From contig CM022674.1 of NCBI GenBank assembly GCA_012295275.1, forward strand, positions 17,146,237 to 17,210,236: 64,000 bases of DNA, read 5' to 3'. Below, piece after piece: positions 29,870 to 43,525 of this stretch. Positions within the stretch are counted from its first letter, which is position 1; the number at the start of each line of letters is the position of its first letter. The translations under genes and the position numbers were made by a program. The stretch is from Chrysomallon squamiferum (taxonomy: Eukaryota; Mollusca; Gastropoda; Neomphalida; Peltospiridae). The notes below the pieces were generated by a model. It had not been told where the DNA came from. It searched no databases and worked only from the letters and a program-made list of their open reading frames with translations.

Positions 29870-32140
29870 ACAGCATAAAATATTTGTCATGATCATCATG
29901 GTAATAATAATTTAAAATATACTTTAAATATAGTTATTAGTTCTAGGCAGGGAAAATGTGATTTCATTGTTCATACAAACAGTATAATATTACACAATTA
30001 CGTAAGCAAATGACAATGAAAGCTATTTCTGAGAGAAATACACAAAATATTATTTTTTTCTTTTCGAAAATAATTTTTTCTCTTTCGTGAGAACCAACCA
30101 ATTACGATTTGTCTGAAATGAACCTTATTTACACTCAGGCTTTAGTCTACGGCATACGAGGAGACATTCACACACAATTTAACATAATTATTACAGTTAT
30201 AACAACACGGAGGATTTACAGTCATGTAGATCGTAATAAAATACAATATATCAAAACATCAGCCGAAGGATTCAAAAAAATTCATCATAAGATGGCAGAA
30301 AATAGAAATCATTTGAAGAACACCAGCTTTTTTAAGAGTTAAATAATTTATTAAACTTACGAATATTTGGTTTATTTTCATTATTAACATTTCTACAAAT
30401 GTTTTAATGTTGTGGAAAAAAATAGGGGAAAACAGAAATCTGACCCAACATCCCTCAAATACTCTACCTTCTGCCACAACTGTTTAGAACTGGAAAATAC
30501 TGTTGTAAGTACAGTATGTGTACATATTTGTTAACATCAGTTTTTATGGTGTTTTTGTTTGTTGTTTTCTTCCTTTAATTAATTATATATATATATTTGT
30601 ATGCATGTGCATCTAGAGAAATGAATGTTTAACCATGTGAGTGCTGTTCGTGTGTGTGAGATACCTCAACCGCCACACTGGTTTTGAACACAGTAGATGT
30701 AACTATATAACTTTCCCCACAGCACCTGGCACAGTCAAGTACACGTTATGTCAAAATCTGACACCAAAATAGTAAAACATCTAACTCTTTGGCTTTCATT
30801 TCCAGGTTTTCCGGAAAGATTAATTATGTACGCTATATGGGTCAACCAGTTTCGTTCAGAACCGTGTCCCATGTTGATGTAGTCTGTGGAATGTGTGTTT
30901 TATAGGGTTAATTTCCTGGCTTTTGATTTTATAATGACCAGGATTTGGGTTAACACATTTGAAAATTAATAATGATTTAAGTGTACGTTTAATATCTTTT
31001 TCAGTTTTTATTTATTTATTTCTGTTAATGACACTGGCAACAACACACAAATACACAAACACACACCCACGCACACACACAGTTACACACACACTGAACT
31101 TTCATACCTCGGTCATTGACCACTGGTTGGAATGTGAGGTGTATGTCTAAATATACAAACACGTGTCTCATATCTGTTATATCACAGCTGTTACATAATC
31201 ACTATAGTGATTGATAAAGCAAGACCCTGTAACATTAGTGCAATAATCACTTAAGAAAACTTAATAATTCAGGAACATATCTTCTAGTATACGGAAATAA
31301 ATATCTTAATTTTTAAAGATTTTGTACCAGTTTTCATACTCTCTGTACGTGTATATCTGAGATGTATATTTTTGATCTAGTAAATATGTGTTAATATTAA
31401 TTAACATACCCGTATTTCTATGTTTTATATACTTTGAGATTTTAGTTTTGGTAAGTGGCGTTCTAAAAGATTTTATTATGATAACGCGTCACAGCAAGTT
31501 TTCATGTATGATTGTTATGCACTCAAGAAGTTTTATTTTCATTTTCACTAAATCATATTAATAAAATACTTTATTTGATTGTTTGTGTATGTCACATGAT
31601 CGTGGGATTATCGTTGAAGGCTTTTGTGTTGGGATTGATAACAGAGAAATTAATTAATATTCTAGTATGAACAGTTGAACCTCTATAAGTTGCTTTGTTT
31701 AAACTTAAGTAAGTATTATAATGAAAACGATCTCTCTCTCATTATTAACAGTTTAACTTAGTGAAGTCAACTACATATAAATAGTAATGACAGAGTATGT
31801 TCATTTCTTCATAACGCAATTCATAAATTCTTCTCAATGGATTTTTATACAAGAGTAAATTGTATAATAACGAGGAAGAACATTGCATTCTGCGTAACTG
31901 GGATAAGAGACGGTTTCACTGATACCATACAAACTTACCGAGTTCTAACACATCAACCATGGAGCACTAGTTAGAATGGAAGAATAGCGATATGGAGCTA
32001 CGAAAAAGAATAAAATAAAAATAAATATGGAGGCAAAACCCCTGCTAATAATCATCTTTTCTTTTTCCTTTATTATTTAGCAGGAAAGAGTCTCTTAGAT
32101 ATATACATATATATATTCTATATAATTTTAACTGTCAATA
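29870..32140. other. Intergenic, no gene recognised
   Basis: AT-rich sequence with one (CA)n tract near 31045-31090. Short ORFs at 30109-30342 (+) and 30259-30477 (-) have no splice, start or family support. Confidence 0.6.
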
Positions 32141-32142
32141 TA

Positions 32143-32570
32143 ATAACACATTCACCTTTCTTCCTATTACTGTGCCCGTTTATTTATTTGACTTTAAAGT
32201 GTTTCAGTAGATAAGACGTCAATTTTTTTTTTTTTTTTTTTTTACTTAGGCCTACTTAATTTAATTAGAAAAACCTTTACATATGAGAGAGTAAAAAGTA
32301 AATTTTAAATATTTATTTCATATCAGTTTTACTTTTGAAGTACAGTAGTTTTATCATTTTATTGAACATTATCGTTAATCCACCTATTATGTTTCTGACT
32401 TAAACCTGCAATCAGCTTTCAGAAACATGACACACTTACAAAAGAGACTGACATTTTAACCGAGTCTCAGTGATAAAGTATTCAGATAAAACAGTGACCT
32501 AGAAAAAACTGTTTTCAGAACAATGTACATAAACAAGATTAAACTTGAGAGGTCGGCGTGTTAGGCACGT
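32143..32570 (+). repeat. Dispersed repeat B, copy 2
   Basis: ATAACACATTCACCTTTCTT through GAGGTCGGCGTGTTAG aligns with 21205-21604. It is followed by a (TAA)n tract (32617-32690) and then the candidate first-exon module, an order repeated at 34597-35164. Confidence 0.8.
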
Positions 32571-32617
32571 GAATTATATTCCGAATGTAGTCAAAAAAAT
32601 TGTACCAGAAAATCAAA

Positions 32618-32666
<49 letters not shown>

Positions 32667-32690
32667 GTAATAATAATAGTAAATAAATAA

Positions 32691-32795
32691 ATAAACAGTG
32701 TCTGCACGGAGTACTCTGAAATCTGCACAAAGTAGCTCACTGCTGGGTGATTCACAGAGCGAGGAGATGGCGAATAAGTTGTGTCACTTCTGCTG
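32691..32795 (+). other. Candidate first exon, module copy 1
   Basis: CAGTGTCTGCACGGAGTACT leads to ATG at 32767 (MANKLCHFC) and a good donor TGCTG/GTAAGG at 32795/32796. The block recurs at 35064-35164. It may be a 5' exon of the downstream gene or just a repeat carrying an open start. No connection to a downstream exon was proven. Confidence 0.3.
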
Positions 32796-33547
32796 GTAAG
32801 GAACACTTATACTGTATTGTTTTTTGTAGTTTCTGTTGGTTGTATATTTATTTCACAGTATACAATTCGTATTTTTAACTTAGTATTTGAAATTTAATCA
32901 AGATGCTGCAAACATGCTATTTGTATTCTTTACCTCATAAAACACGGTCATCTCGGCGATGTATCGCTAAAGTGTCATGGCGGACCAAAATTCCTGTTAT
33001 ATGACTCATGTTTGAGGATGGACTATTTTGGATTATTTTTCTTAAATTACTTACGTCTTACTTAAGAAACATAGAAAAAAATTTCCGAAATGATTTAATG
33101 GTATTTATCATCGATAATTGTGTCTCGAATCTCGGATTATTTGCGATTTGAAAATCATAAAGATGGCCATCTGATTTATTTTTCCACAACATATTTAGCT
33201 TCCAGTAACTCTTTATGCAAACTGTTGTAAAGAATGTATGCTTGATGGAGAAAAATAGTTTTATTGCGCGAAGTTAGGAAGTTAATTAGTTAATTATTAC
33301 AGAAAATACACCTACTTTAATTATTACTTTTGAGTTATTTCCCTTATATTTTGTGTTTTGTATAAGTCATTGATAGCTCTCTCTGCATTCTATAAGTATA
33401 TGAATTGTAATTTGTGTGTATTATTGAGTAAAAATGATAAAGTAATACAAGGTCTCTGTATGACTTGTACAAATTATTTTATTACACCAGTCATTTCGGT
33501 TGTACCATGACAATACTTAATCAGACAAGTAGTCACCATGATCTTAT

Positions 33548-33669
<122 letters not shown>

Positions 33670-33905
33670 GAGAAAAGAGCATATAGGTTAACAGCACAAA
33701 CAAAAACTAACGATAGAGAAAGAACGTGACTAAACTAACGTCAGGTAAGCCCTTTAGATAAACAATCAGCTGCTACAGTCTGTTTTGTAGTTCAAAGGAA
33801 TGTGTGAATTGCAGAAAAAATTCCTATATTGAAAGCATTATTGCCAGCTCGGTGATTTATTCCAAGACTATCTTGGCAATGATTGGTTTTAAATGTATTT
33901 CCAAA
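33670..33905 (+). repeat. Repeat C, copy 1
   Basis: ACAAACAAAAACTAACGATA, CTAAACTAACGTCAGGTAAG and TTTATTCCAAGACTATCTTG recur in the same order at 35715-35925. Confidence 0.75.
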
Positions 33906-34595
33906 TTTTTATTTTATTTTATTTTTCATTTTTTTTTTAAATATATTAAACCTAGTTAATGAAGCGATTAGTTTCTGGCTGTTTAAAACGCATCAAAAGC
34001 TGAGTCCACATGTAAACCGTAGAGGAAAAGGTACAAACATCCATTCATGGAGGTTTTTTTCTCACTGCAATCGTTTAATAAATTAATTTGAAACTTACAT
34101 CGAAATCAGTGTTTTCAGTGAAAAGTGAAAAATCATTTCATATTTTTTAAGCTGTACTATGTCACCTCTCATACTAATTATGACGTTAGTTTTTAAAGTT
34201 ACTCATTCATTAAAGCTCGTCACACACACTTTACTTGATCTAATAAATAGTTGCATAAATCCCACAATTTTCATAATAAAGTGTCAGGCAATTTTTTAAA
34301 CAATGACAGAATTTTTGTCTTTTTCCACTTTTTTTATTATTATAATTATTAGATATACATTTTATTTTAATTCGTGAAGCATTTATCCTATCTTGCATTT
34401 CTACTGGTGGATTTTGTCCCCCTTGCACTTTTAGATTTGGAGGGCATATGTCCGTATCAAGTTTCTATTTCGTTCTTTTTCTTTATCCTTTTTTTGTGTT
34501 TGTTTATTTATTTATTTTTACTTTTATTCTTCAGTTAATTTTTGTGACGGTTTTGATTAAAATGTGTTTTTGTTTTTAAATAAAATGTTAACAGT
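33905..34595. other. No gene recognised
   Basis: AT-rich sequence between two copies of the repeat modules; nothing supportable. Confidence 0.5.
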
Positions 34596-34596
34596 C

Positions 34597-34975
34597 AGTA
34601 TAATAACACATTTACTTTTCTTCCTACTACTGTGCCCGTTTGTTCATTCCACTTTAAAGTGTTTCAGTGGATTAGACGTCAGATTTAATTTTTTTTTACT
34701 GAGGCCTACTTAATTTAATTAAAAAACCCTTACTCATGAGAGAAGCAAAAGTAAATTTAAAATATTTATTTCATATCAGTTTTACTTTTGAAATACAGTA
34801 CTATTATAATTTTATTCAACATTGTTGATAATCTGCCCAATATCTTTCTGACTTTAACGTGAAATCAGCTTTCAGAAACATGACGAACTTAGAAAGTAGA
34901 CTGATATGTTCAGTGATAATGTATTGATAAACCAGCGAACTAGAACAAACTGAGAGATGGGCGTGTTAGTCATGT
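34597..34975 (+). repeat. Dispersed repeat B, copy 3
   Basis: ATAATAACACATTTACTTTT through GAGAGATGGGCGTGTTAGTC aligns with copies 1 and 2. A (TAA)n/(AAAT)n tract at 35022-35066 follows. Confidence 0.8.
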
Positions 34976-35020
34976 GAATTTTATTCCGAATATAGGTAAC
35001 AATTTGTTCCAGAACATCAA

Positions 35021-35059
<39 letters not shown>

Positions 35060-35063
35060 AATA

Positions 35064-35164
35064 AACAGTGTCTGCACGGAGTACTCTGAAAGCTACACAA
35101 AGTAGCTCATTGCTGGGTGATCACAGAGCGAGGAGATGGCAAATAAGTTGTGTCACTACTGCTG
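35064..35164 (+). other. Candidate first exon, module copy 2
   Basis: The same module as 32691-32795: ATG at 35136 (MANKLCHYC), donor TGCTG/GTAAGG at 35164/35165. One amino-acid difference (F to Y) keeps the frame open. Confidence 0.3.
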
Positions 35165-35194
35165 GTAAGGAAAACTTATACTGTATTGTATTAT

Positions 35195-35520
35195 GTACTT
35201 AGGCCTACTTAATTTAATTAAAAACCTTTACAAATGAGAGAATTAAAAGTTAATTTAAAATGTTTATTTCATATCATTTATACTTATGACGTGCAGTACT
35301 GTTATAATTGTATTCAACATTGTTCATAATCCACACAATATCGTTCTGACTTTAACCTGATATCAGCTTTTGGAAACATGACACATTGAGAAAACTGACT
35401 GACATTTTCGCCAAGTTACAATGACAATGTACTGAGATAAAACAGTGACCTAGAACACAGAGCTTTTAGAAGAAAGTACATAAACAAGATTAAACTTGTG
35501 CGTGTTAGTCAGGTGACTTA
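35195..35520 (+). repeat. Dispersed repeat B, copy 4 (5'-shortened)
   Basis: TTAGGCCTACTTAATTTAAT to CTTGTGCGTGTTAGTCAGGT matches the 3' three quarters of repeat B. A compound (AAC)n-(AAT)n tract follows at 35568-35660. Confidence 0.75.
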
Positions 35521-35575
35521 TATTCCGAATGAAGGTAAAAGAAATTGTACCAGAACATCGAAACAACAACAACAA

Positions 35576-35652
<77 letters not shown>

Positions 35653-35714
35653 TAATAAAAAAATAAAAAAATAAACAAGAAAAATATATGTACAATAGAG
35701 CGAAAACGACATAT

Positions 35715-35925
35715 AGCTCAAACAAAAACTAAAGATTCAGAAAGAAAGTGACTAAACTAACGTCACGTAGGCCCTTCAGATAAACAATTAGCTGGTATAA
35801 TCTGTGTTGTAGTTCAAAGGAATCAGTGTATTTGAGAAATAATTATTTTATTGAACGCATTATTGATAGCTCGATGATTTATTCCAAGACTAACTTGGCA
35901 AGGACTGAATTAAAATGTATCCAGT
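35715..35925 (+). repeat. Repeat C, copy 2
   Basis: Partner of 33670-33905, moderately diverged. Confidence 0.75.
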
Positions 35926-35929
35926 TTTC

Positions 35930-38900
35930 GCCCACTCAGTAGTCTTAGAGAACAACAAAAAAGTACAGTGAGTTATGAACATGTTTAATTCTAGTGTTTT
36001 TTAACCAAGCATTAACAAATTGAATTAATAACAACAACAACAGTAACAATAATTGTATTTCACACACCTGTATTTTACCTTTCTATGTCTTAATTAAATT
36101 GTAATCCCACATATGTGTACATAAACTAGATGACCCTGTAGTAAAACAGTAGACACAAGATAATTGTCTTCCTACACAGCTCTTTGGATTTTTTTGCTAT
36201 CTAGGTATCTGGATTTTTTGGCCCAAAAATGTGAAATTATTTTATCATGACAATTTAATGTAACAACAATTTTGATACAAAAAATCTTCCAAGATTTCAT
36301 CCTGTCTCTTCTAATTATAACTCTCAGTTTTTAAGAGTTTGGATTCTGTTGTTGTGTGGTTGTTCTAGGAAAGAAAATGTATTTTTTTTCTTGTATTAAA
36401 TTTCATTTATTTTTTTTCTAAATGAACATTAGCACACATTTTAATAATTTGAAATGTTTTGTGTTATTCTACTGGCAAGACTGAAAAGTTATATGATCAG
36501 TTAAAACAACTGCTTTAATATACAATTGCAAGAATCTAAAGATGGGATACATTGAATTATAATAAGTAATTGTTTTAAGCGTAATAGATCGATGTACATA
36601 GGTAATTCTGCAGTGCGTGTTAAACAACAGCAAATGGAGCTGATGAGTAATTCAGTAAATTATTTATAAAAGAGAATTCATCTCTGTATCTGTGGTTAAT
36701 CTTAAATTTATGTCCTCAAATGACAGCAGATATTCACTCAAGTTATTAAGAATTTTTGTTTTCACGATGTTCAGCTATGAAATGGTTATACATCCACTTT
36801 AGGATGTCAAACTTGTGGAATCATCTCATGTTTTCAGTCAGAATACAGGTAGACATGTTATCTCAATAACTTGTGTACAGATAAAACTATCATGTGACTG
36901 AAACAAATCTGGTATATTACAAATACACTAGTAAATAGAGCTGAACTATCTTTTTTTAAAGTATGACTTTTTACTGTACTAGATTTGGTTCATAACATTT
37001 TATTTTGTAAATTAACCAGTTCCATCTACATTGATAATAATTAAATAAATAAATACAATTTTATTTTAAGCATCAGTTTCAAGTGTGTTAATGACTTTTT
37101 ATACTGATTTTGGAAAAAATGGCAGTTATAACAGATTTATTTTTGATTTTAATATTTTGTTCCTCTTGGTGCTTAATTCTTCTTTTTTATTTTTGTTTTT
37201 ACTTTTTTATTAATATTTTTGTCAAATGACAGAAATTCTTTCATTACAATAGTAATAATAATAATAATAAAAGAAAGTCTTACTTGACAATATTATTTTA
37301 TGAAGCAAGGTAAATCAGTGTGTAAGTTTTGTATTGTTCTATTGACAGGACAGAAGAGTTGTATGGTCAGTTACAGACAACTGGTTTAACATACAGCAGC
37401 TAATGTCTAAAGATGGGTTAAACTGAATTGTAAGTAAATGTTTTGTTTATTTATAATTAGTTACATTAAAATTTAATGTTATAAGTGTGCAATGTACAGT
37501 ACAATACAGATAAAACTTTAGTTGTCAAAGCCAGTCTCAGGCTAGGTCCAGGTTTTATTAAAAAGTAACTTTTCATTCTTGTTGTAGTTTGTTACTTATA
37601 ATTATTTCTTTAACAGTTTTCAACCTTTGCATAAAATATATTACACTGACTTCAATAAGCAAATTTCATATTTGTCTCTGATACCAGAAATAGTTAATAA
37701 TAAATGAAATTATTTTTTACCTTAGTTACCTAATGTTTCATTTGTTGCTATTTGTTTATTTATTTATCTACATTTGAAAAATGAAGTAACAGGACTTACT
37801 GAAGAGTTTTTAAGTGGAAACTCTGATCAGTGTTCTGTTTCTATTTCCAAGATAACAAAATGACTGTCACTTAATTCATTTAAAAAAGAAAATAACTTGA
37901 TATATTTTCAGTCACTGAATATTCTTGCTTTCTTCAAATATTTAATCAGTTTTCAGCAAGTATTATGTAATGAAAGAACCCCAGTTAGGTGACACTAACT
38001 TTAATCCAAACATTTTGAGGCATAAATACAGCAGTTTTTACTCATTTTGTGAAGAAAATATTTATTTCCAGAGCAGCTGTGTGTTTGTGTATATATATCT
38101 TCAATCTGATATAAATTTTTATACTTAGTGTAGAAAAATTATCATTCAGTAATCTATTAAACAATTTAAAAACATAATAGAGTAATGACTATTATTATTA
38201 TTTTGAAAATACATTTACATTTAATGGTTAAGTGAAGGAATACATACTCAAACACAATCATAAGTTATTATAATTACTCTAGAATCAATGATTAACTTCA
38301 TGAAATTACTTTAAAACATTTATTTTATTTTCTATTTTTTTAACAAATACATGTATATATATGGTGTGGAGAAATCATCTTTAAAAAATAAATAATAAAT
38401 AAAGAAAGTATTTGTACATAGTAAGATAATGGTTGAACACTGTACTATTCGTAGATGTCACTACTGTACTGGTTGTGTTTTAAGATGACAGTTTCAAACA
38501 CTGCACAGATAAAATGTTTCTGTAGATTAACATGAAATCATGAAGTGACCAAGAGTTGGTATTAAGAATATAGCAGTTTATTGAAAGCTGAAGTCTACAA
38601 ATTCTCAAAGTATATTTATATACAAACACTCACAATACTGAAGAATAATCATACAATATTTATTTAATAGATATAGCAGTTTTCTCATCCTGATATAAAG
38701 TATTAGACATGTTCATACTGACTTATTCCAAAAAAATTGTTTTAAGAACTTACAGTACTAAATAAGTAAATAAGTTATGAAATACTTTTAGATTTAAATT
38801 AATACAAGTAAATATGAGAAGAGATACTAACAAAACCACAACAAACAGAACATAAGAGAGTGAAAATATAGTATACACCTGAAGAAATGTTAAGCATCCC

Positions 38901-39150
38901 AGTATTGGACATAGGATTTTTAAAATAACTCTTTTGTCATATAATTACCATGTAGTATTTAACACCAAACACATTATTCGAAACTGTGGAGCTGAAATGT
39001 TAAAGAAATAGGTTAAGAAATCTGTTTCAGAGAGAAAAAATTGCTTAGTGTCTCTAGATTACATCTGTAGTTAAAGGATTCAGTGACAAGTAAACATTCA
39101 GCCTGTAGGATCCAACTCATCTCTTCAGTTAAAAGTTGGATTTGTCAAAT
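35930..39150. other. Mostly unique AT-rich sequence; possible upstream exons not proven
   Basis: Two related segments (36455-36570 and 37325-37440) share TCTAAAGATGGG and GTCAGTTA-type blocks. The second has a splice-like frame, with acceptor TATTGACAG at about 37349 and donor GAATT/GTAAGT at about 37428. It could be a 5' non-coding exon of the gene at 39980. No other exon is recognised. Confidence 0.35.
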
Positions 39151-39152
39151 TG

Positions 39153-39449
39153 TCAACTAAACTCATTCCCAGTTCTAAGCTGATTCCACTTCCACTCTGT
39201 GCATAAAATGCTCACTGATGACACAAATGTGCTGGACTCATGATTGGCCAAGGCTTGAAGAGTTACAACATTAGGTTGGATGTAGAGTGTTGAGCTCACT
39301 AATGGACTGATGACTGTAACTGTTGTCAAGCTGTTGTCATATAGGTTTGAGGCATAACTGTTGAATGCATCCTTATTTTGTGTCATCTTTGTGTTTATGA
39401 TGTTCACCATTGTGCCAAGTTGACACTGAATGAGAGATGTGCTAAACAC
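39153..39449 (-). other. Open 98-codon stretch, possible exon
   Basis: The composition looks coding (for example SYASNLYDNSLTTVTVIS and CTEWKWNQLRTGNEFS) with few low-complexity runs. There is no recognised family. The frame is closed upstream by a TGA but a CTCCAG splice-like site precedes it. It might be an exon of an unseen minus-strand gene, a processed fragment, or chance. Confidence 0.3.
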
Positions 39450-39877
39450 TGGAGTTCAAAATATGATATTTGAGCATGCTGCAGTTAAGAAAAACAAGGA
39501 AACACCATACAGTGAAATCAGTTGTAACTGACATTCAGAAACATAGAACATCATTCTGTTGTCAATCATCACAACTTTGTAATTACTTGTCACATTTTCA
39601 CTCGTTATGTTCAGGTGTATATTTGTGATATTTTAGTTTGTATTGTTTATATAAAATAATTTAGTACAGTTGACAAGACTAAGAATATTACTTCAAAAAA
39701 ATGTTCATTGTATAGTTATATTTGTATTGTTTATATAATTTAGTAATAGGTCTGACAAAACTAAGATAGGAATTGATTACAATATTATCAATATGATGCT
39801 TCACATGAATCTGAATCCAGAACTATCTGAACATGTATGTTTGTAATGTTTAGAAAAACGTGGAATAACACTAGTAA

Positions 39878-39984
39878 ATCAGAGCAGCAGAACAGCTGAG
39901 AAACAGGAACCCACAGTCAGAACCTGCCCCAGTTACCCCATCACCACCCCCTAAAAAGAAGGAAAAGAACAAATCCAAAATGAG
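39878..39984 (+). CDS. First coding exon of the STAND-ankyrin gene (start uncertain)
   Basis: ATG at 39980 followed by AG/GTAAGA gives phase 2, which matches the next exon (AG+C = Ser). Upstream codons in the same frame are open back to a TAA at 39875 and read SEPAPVTPSPPPKKKEKNKS. An acceptor-like CCCACAG ends at 39916. The short exon may therefore extend to 39917 and begin elsewhere. Confidence 0.5.
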
Positions 39985-42943
39985 GTAAGATTAATTAATT
40001 AGAACTATGTTTTTAGGTAACAGTATTATGAAATTGTGTTTTCTTGAGTATTTCTAAATAACATGATCAAACACCTCTTTTTTAAAAATGGGGATATCTA
40101 TTTTAAGCCTTTTTTATTTGATTACTTTAAAAAAATGTTTCAGGCATTTATTTATAGAACCAAATTGAGAATACAGTCTATGAGTCAATGCTAGTATTAA
40201 TATAAGGTACTAGATGTAGGTCTCTAGTAAAGTTTGCAAGATGTAGTAGATATTTGGATGAATGCCTGCTGATGTAATCTTGAGCTGTTTTCATTTTAGC
40301 AGTGCTTAACACCTGATGTATGAAATAGTTTGTACTGTTTGTGGGTAGGTTTAAATGAAACATCACTTGTTGTCATTAAGACAGAGTAGAGAGTGAAGTG
40401 ACTGCAGTGGGTTTCTTTTCTTTTTGTTATCTGACTGTTCCTAAATCTTATGTCTGACCCATATAAAAGTAAATAAAATAAGTAAATAAAACAGTTGATT
40501 TCTTCCTTTCTATATAAACAATCATTATATTATTTTTTACAGCTCAGGGAATATGGATGACAAAAATGAGAGTTCAGAAGTTTCTTCTAACACAGCAGCT
40601 GTTTCTTCTGCAGAGACTGTGACAGCTGTGTCTCTCTTAGACACTATGACAAGTCTATCTCTCTCTGGCATCACATCTCAGTCTTCCTTTGACATCACTC
40701 GTACAGAACATCATTTACAACTACCTGTGTCACAAAGTCGTGGTAATGCACACAGTATTTCAATGTACTGATTACTTTTTTAGTAGGAAATTATTAAGAG
40801 TCAACATTATTTTTATATTTGTTATAATATAATATTTCAATATATTGCTTATTTTATTGATGGTAAATTCTAAACTGACAGAAGTACTATTTACATTGGT
40901 ATAAATACACTCTTTCTATGTATTGTGCAGTTACTTCTTAGGCATTAGTAAATTGACACTTTTAAAAGTTACATTCATAATGAATTAAGTTTCAAGTATT
41001 TACGGCCTTTTTGTTTCACAGATTAAAACAGTAAAGCAAAATACACTCTAGTTACTGTTTTGTTGCTTCATCGAGACCATTATAATTAATCTTGTATTTA
41101 CTGTTAAACATTTTAATACTTTAAAGTAATACTTATTTCATAGCACCTGCACATAATCAGTTAAAAACATTTTTAAATGATATATTGTTATATGCAATAA
41201 CACTTTTAATAGATTGTATTAATACTGTATTCTGTCCATAAAAATGTATTTACTCTTCACAGATACTCAAATAATACAACTTGTACAACCAACAGTAAAA
41301 ATACGTCACTGTGGAAATGTTCTATTAGGAAACAAAAACAAGTTAATTAGTAAGTTGAAAACTGAAACTTTTCTTGTTCTGTACATGTTTAATGGATAAG
41401 AGAATACAGATTAGTGTTTTTCTCTCAGACACTTTGCAATTAACAACATCCACATGTGACCACTTATGCTAAAGGAGACAAGTGTATTTTTTTCTGAGAT
41501 ATAAATATATTTGGCATTCACATACAATATCATTTCCAATACATCACACATTTATTTTTATGTTGTAGCAGTTTCTAATATTGATATCACCATGTCATCA
41601 CAAGAAATACATTTGTCAAAAAACTGTAAACATACATAAGTAGCACGCAATAGAATACCCAACCAATAATTTGCTGAAACATTCAGGAATTTCATATTGT
41701 AGAATTAAGAAGTAAATGTACACTGAGATGGTAATGTTTGTGTATGTGTGTATGTATGTATGTATTATGTATATGTTTATATATATATGTATCTGTGTAA
41801 ATATGTGATCTGTGTGTGTGTGCATTTGTAAACTTGATGGAAGTTTTATCCTGTTTTGGTGCACATGATCTTATTGGATGTAAGAAAAAACAGCAGTGAA
41901 CTACACACGTATACTGATTAATAGACAAACTGAATAACATAGCTAACTCAGTAATTGTTTAGAAGTAATTTTACCTCTAGCAACTATATAGCTAAATTTG
42001 ACCATATCAAAATTACTGATTTTTCATTAAATGAAATACTGACTAAATTTTTTGAATCCATTAATGTTGCCCAGAACACAAAGCCCACTTGTCATGTGTG
42101 ACCTATCTCAACCAATAACCAGTACACTATCCAAGGATACTGTGATCTGCTATTTCCTGAGTTTTCTCACCTTTGTTTTTAGAAACTGCTTCTAAAATTG
42201 TAATTTTCATTATCTTATGTCAATATGCATGTTTTAGCAATAGCTGGTGATATATGCAAAATCACAGACACACACAAACACATTTTTGATACTGTATGCT
42301 CTGTATGTAGCTACAGACAGTTTCAGAAATAACATTTGTAGGCTGTGAGTTTAAATACTTTTTTTTTTTCTTTTTTTTTGCAGCAAACCGAGCACTGGTA
42401 GAACGTAATGTAAATATGAGAACAGATAAAAATCTTTCAAGTAACAGAAATACTGTATCAGGAGATGAAGCTGTGAAAACCAGTAAGTTAAAAACCAAAA
42501 CATTCTTAATAGATAACATAAATACATGTCACATTAATCGGTAGTATTTTACCATGAAGCAGTATGACCAACACATGCAAACACAGACATAATACATACA
42601 CACATATATGCCTACCCACTACGAAAAGTGCAGAAATTGTGTGAATGAGTTGTGTACAAAATTATGTGCTATGCTCAATCATAGATTGCTCATGAATAAA
42701 ATTAAACTGTCATTCATCACATCAACAACATTGGCCTGAGTGACTAAGATATATCTCACTTTAGAAATGTTCTGTTTGGAGACAGAAAATATTTAATTAC
42801 CAAGTCGAAAACGGAAACTTGTTTTGCCTGCCTGTTTATTAGAATATGCATCAAAATACTCATTAGTATTTTTCTATCAGAATCTGTGACCTGAACAACA
42901 TTCAAACAAACATAGACAATACATACATACATGTGTATGTATG

Positions 42944-42990
<47 letters not shown>

Positions 42991-43487
42991 CCAAAAGTCA
43001 TGAACACATAGATGCAGACATTTAATGTAAAGAATTTTAGACATTTTTTAAAACATATTGATTTATTCAATAATACTAACAAATGACTGATTTTATTCAT
43101 ACTGTGTGCAGTGGATTTACATATGGATCTGAGAAATAATGCTTGTAATTTGTGAAATTGAACAAGTTAATCCTGAGGCAATCAAATTAGAACAGTTACT
43201 TATGGAAAATGTCATAACACATGTTAATGCTGGCCAATCAGTAATTTAAAAATTTCACAAATCTGTGAGATCCAAAGCTGCCTTCCTAACTCCCACTGGA
43301 CAATTTGAAGAAACTTAAGTCATGGACTACCTAGGAGTACTTATAATTTGGAACTAAATGTTTGAAGTTTATGATTTGTTAATGTTTGTAAAATAGTAAT
43401 TAAAATAACAATAATTATAACAAATGTTACGCCAGCGCAGTTTTGTTGGCACACTTTTGTGCTTATGTCCTTATTATTGTCTCACCC

Positions 43488-43525
<38 letters not shown>

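Larger units (their letters stand above)
42163..43500 (+). repeat. Intron paralogue block, copy 1
   Basis: Aligns at roughly 90% by eye with 47399-48300 except for about 440 bp (near 42360-42800) absent there. The missing part holds the linker exon and the decayed RHIM-like exon. It ends close to gap 2 in a (CA)n tract. Confidence 0.8.
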
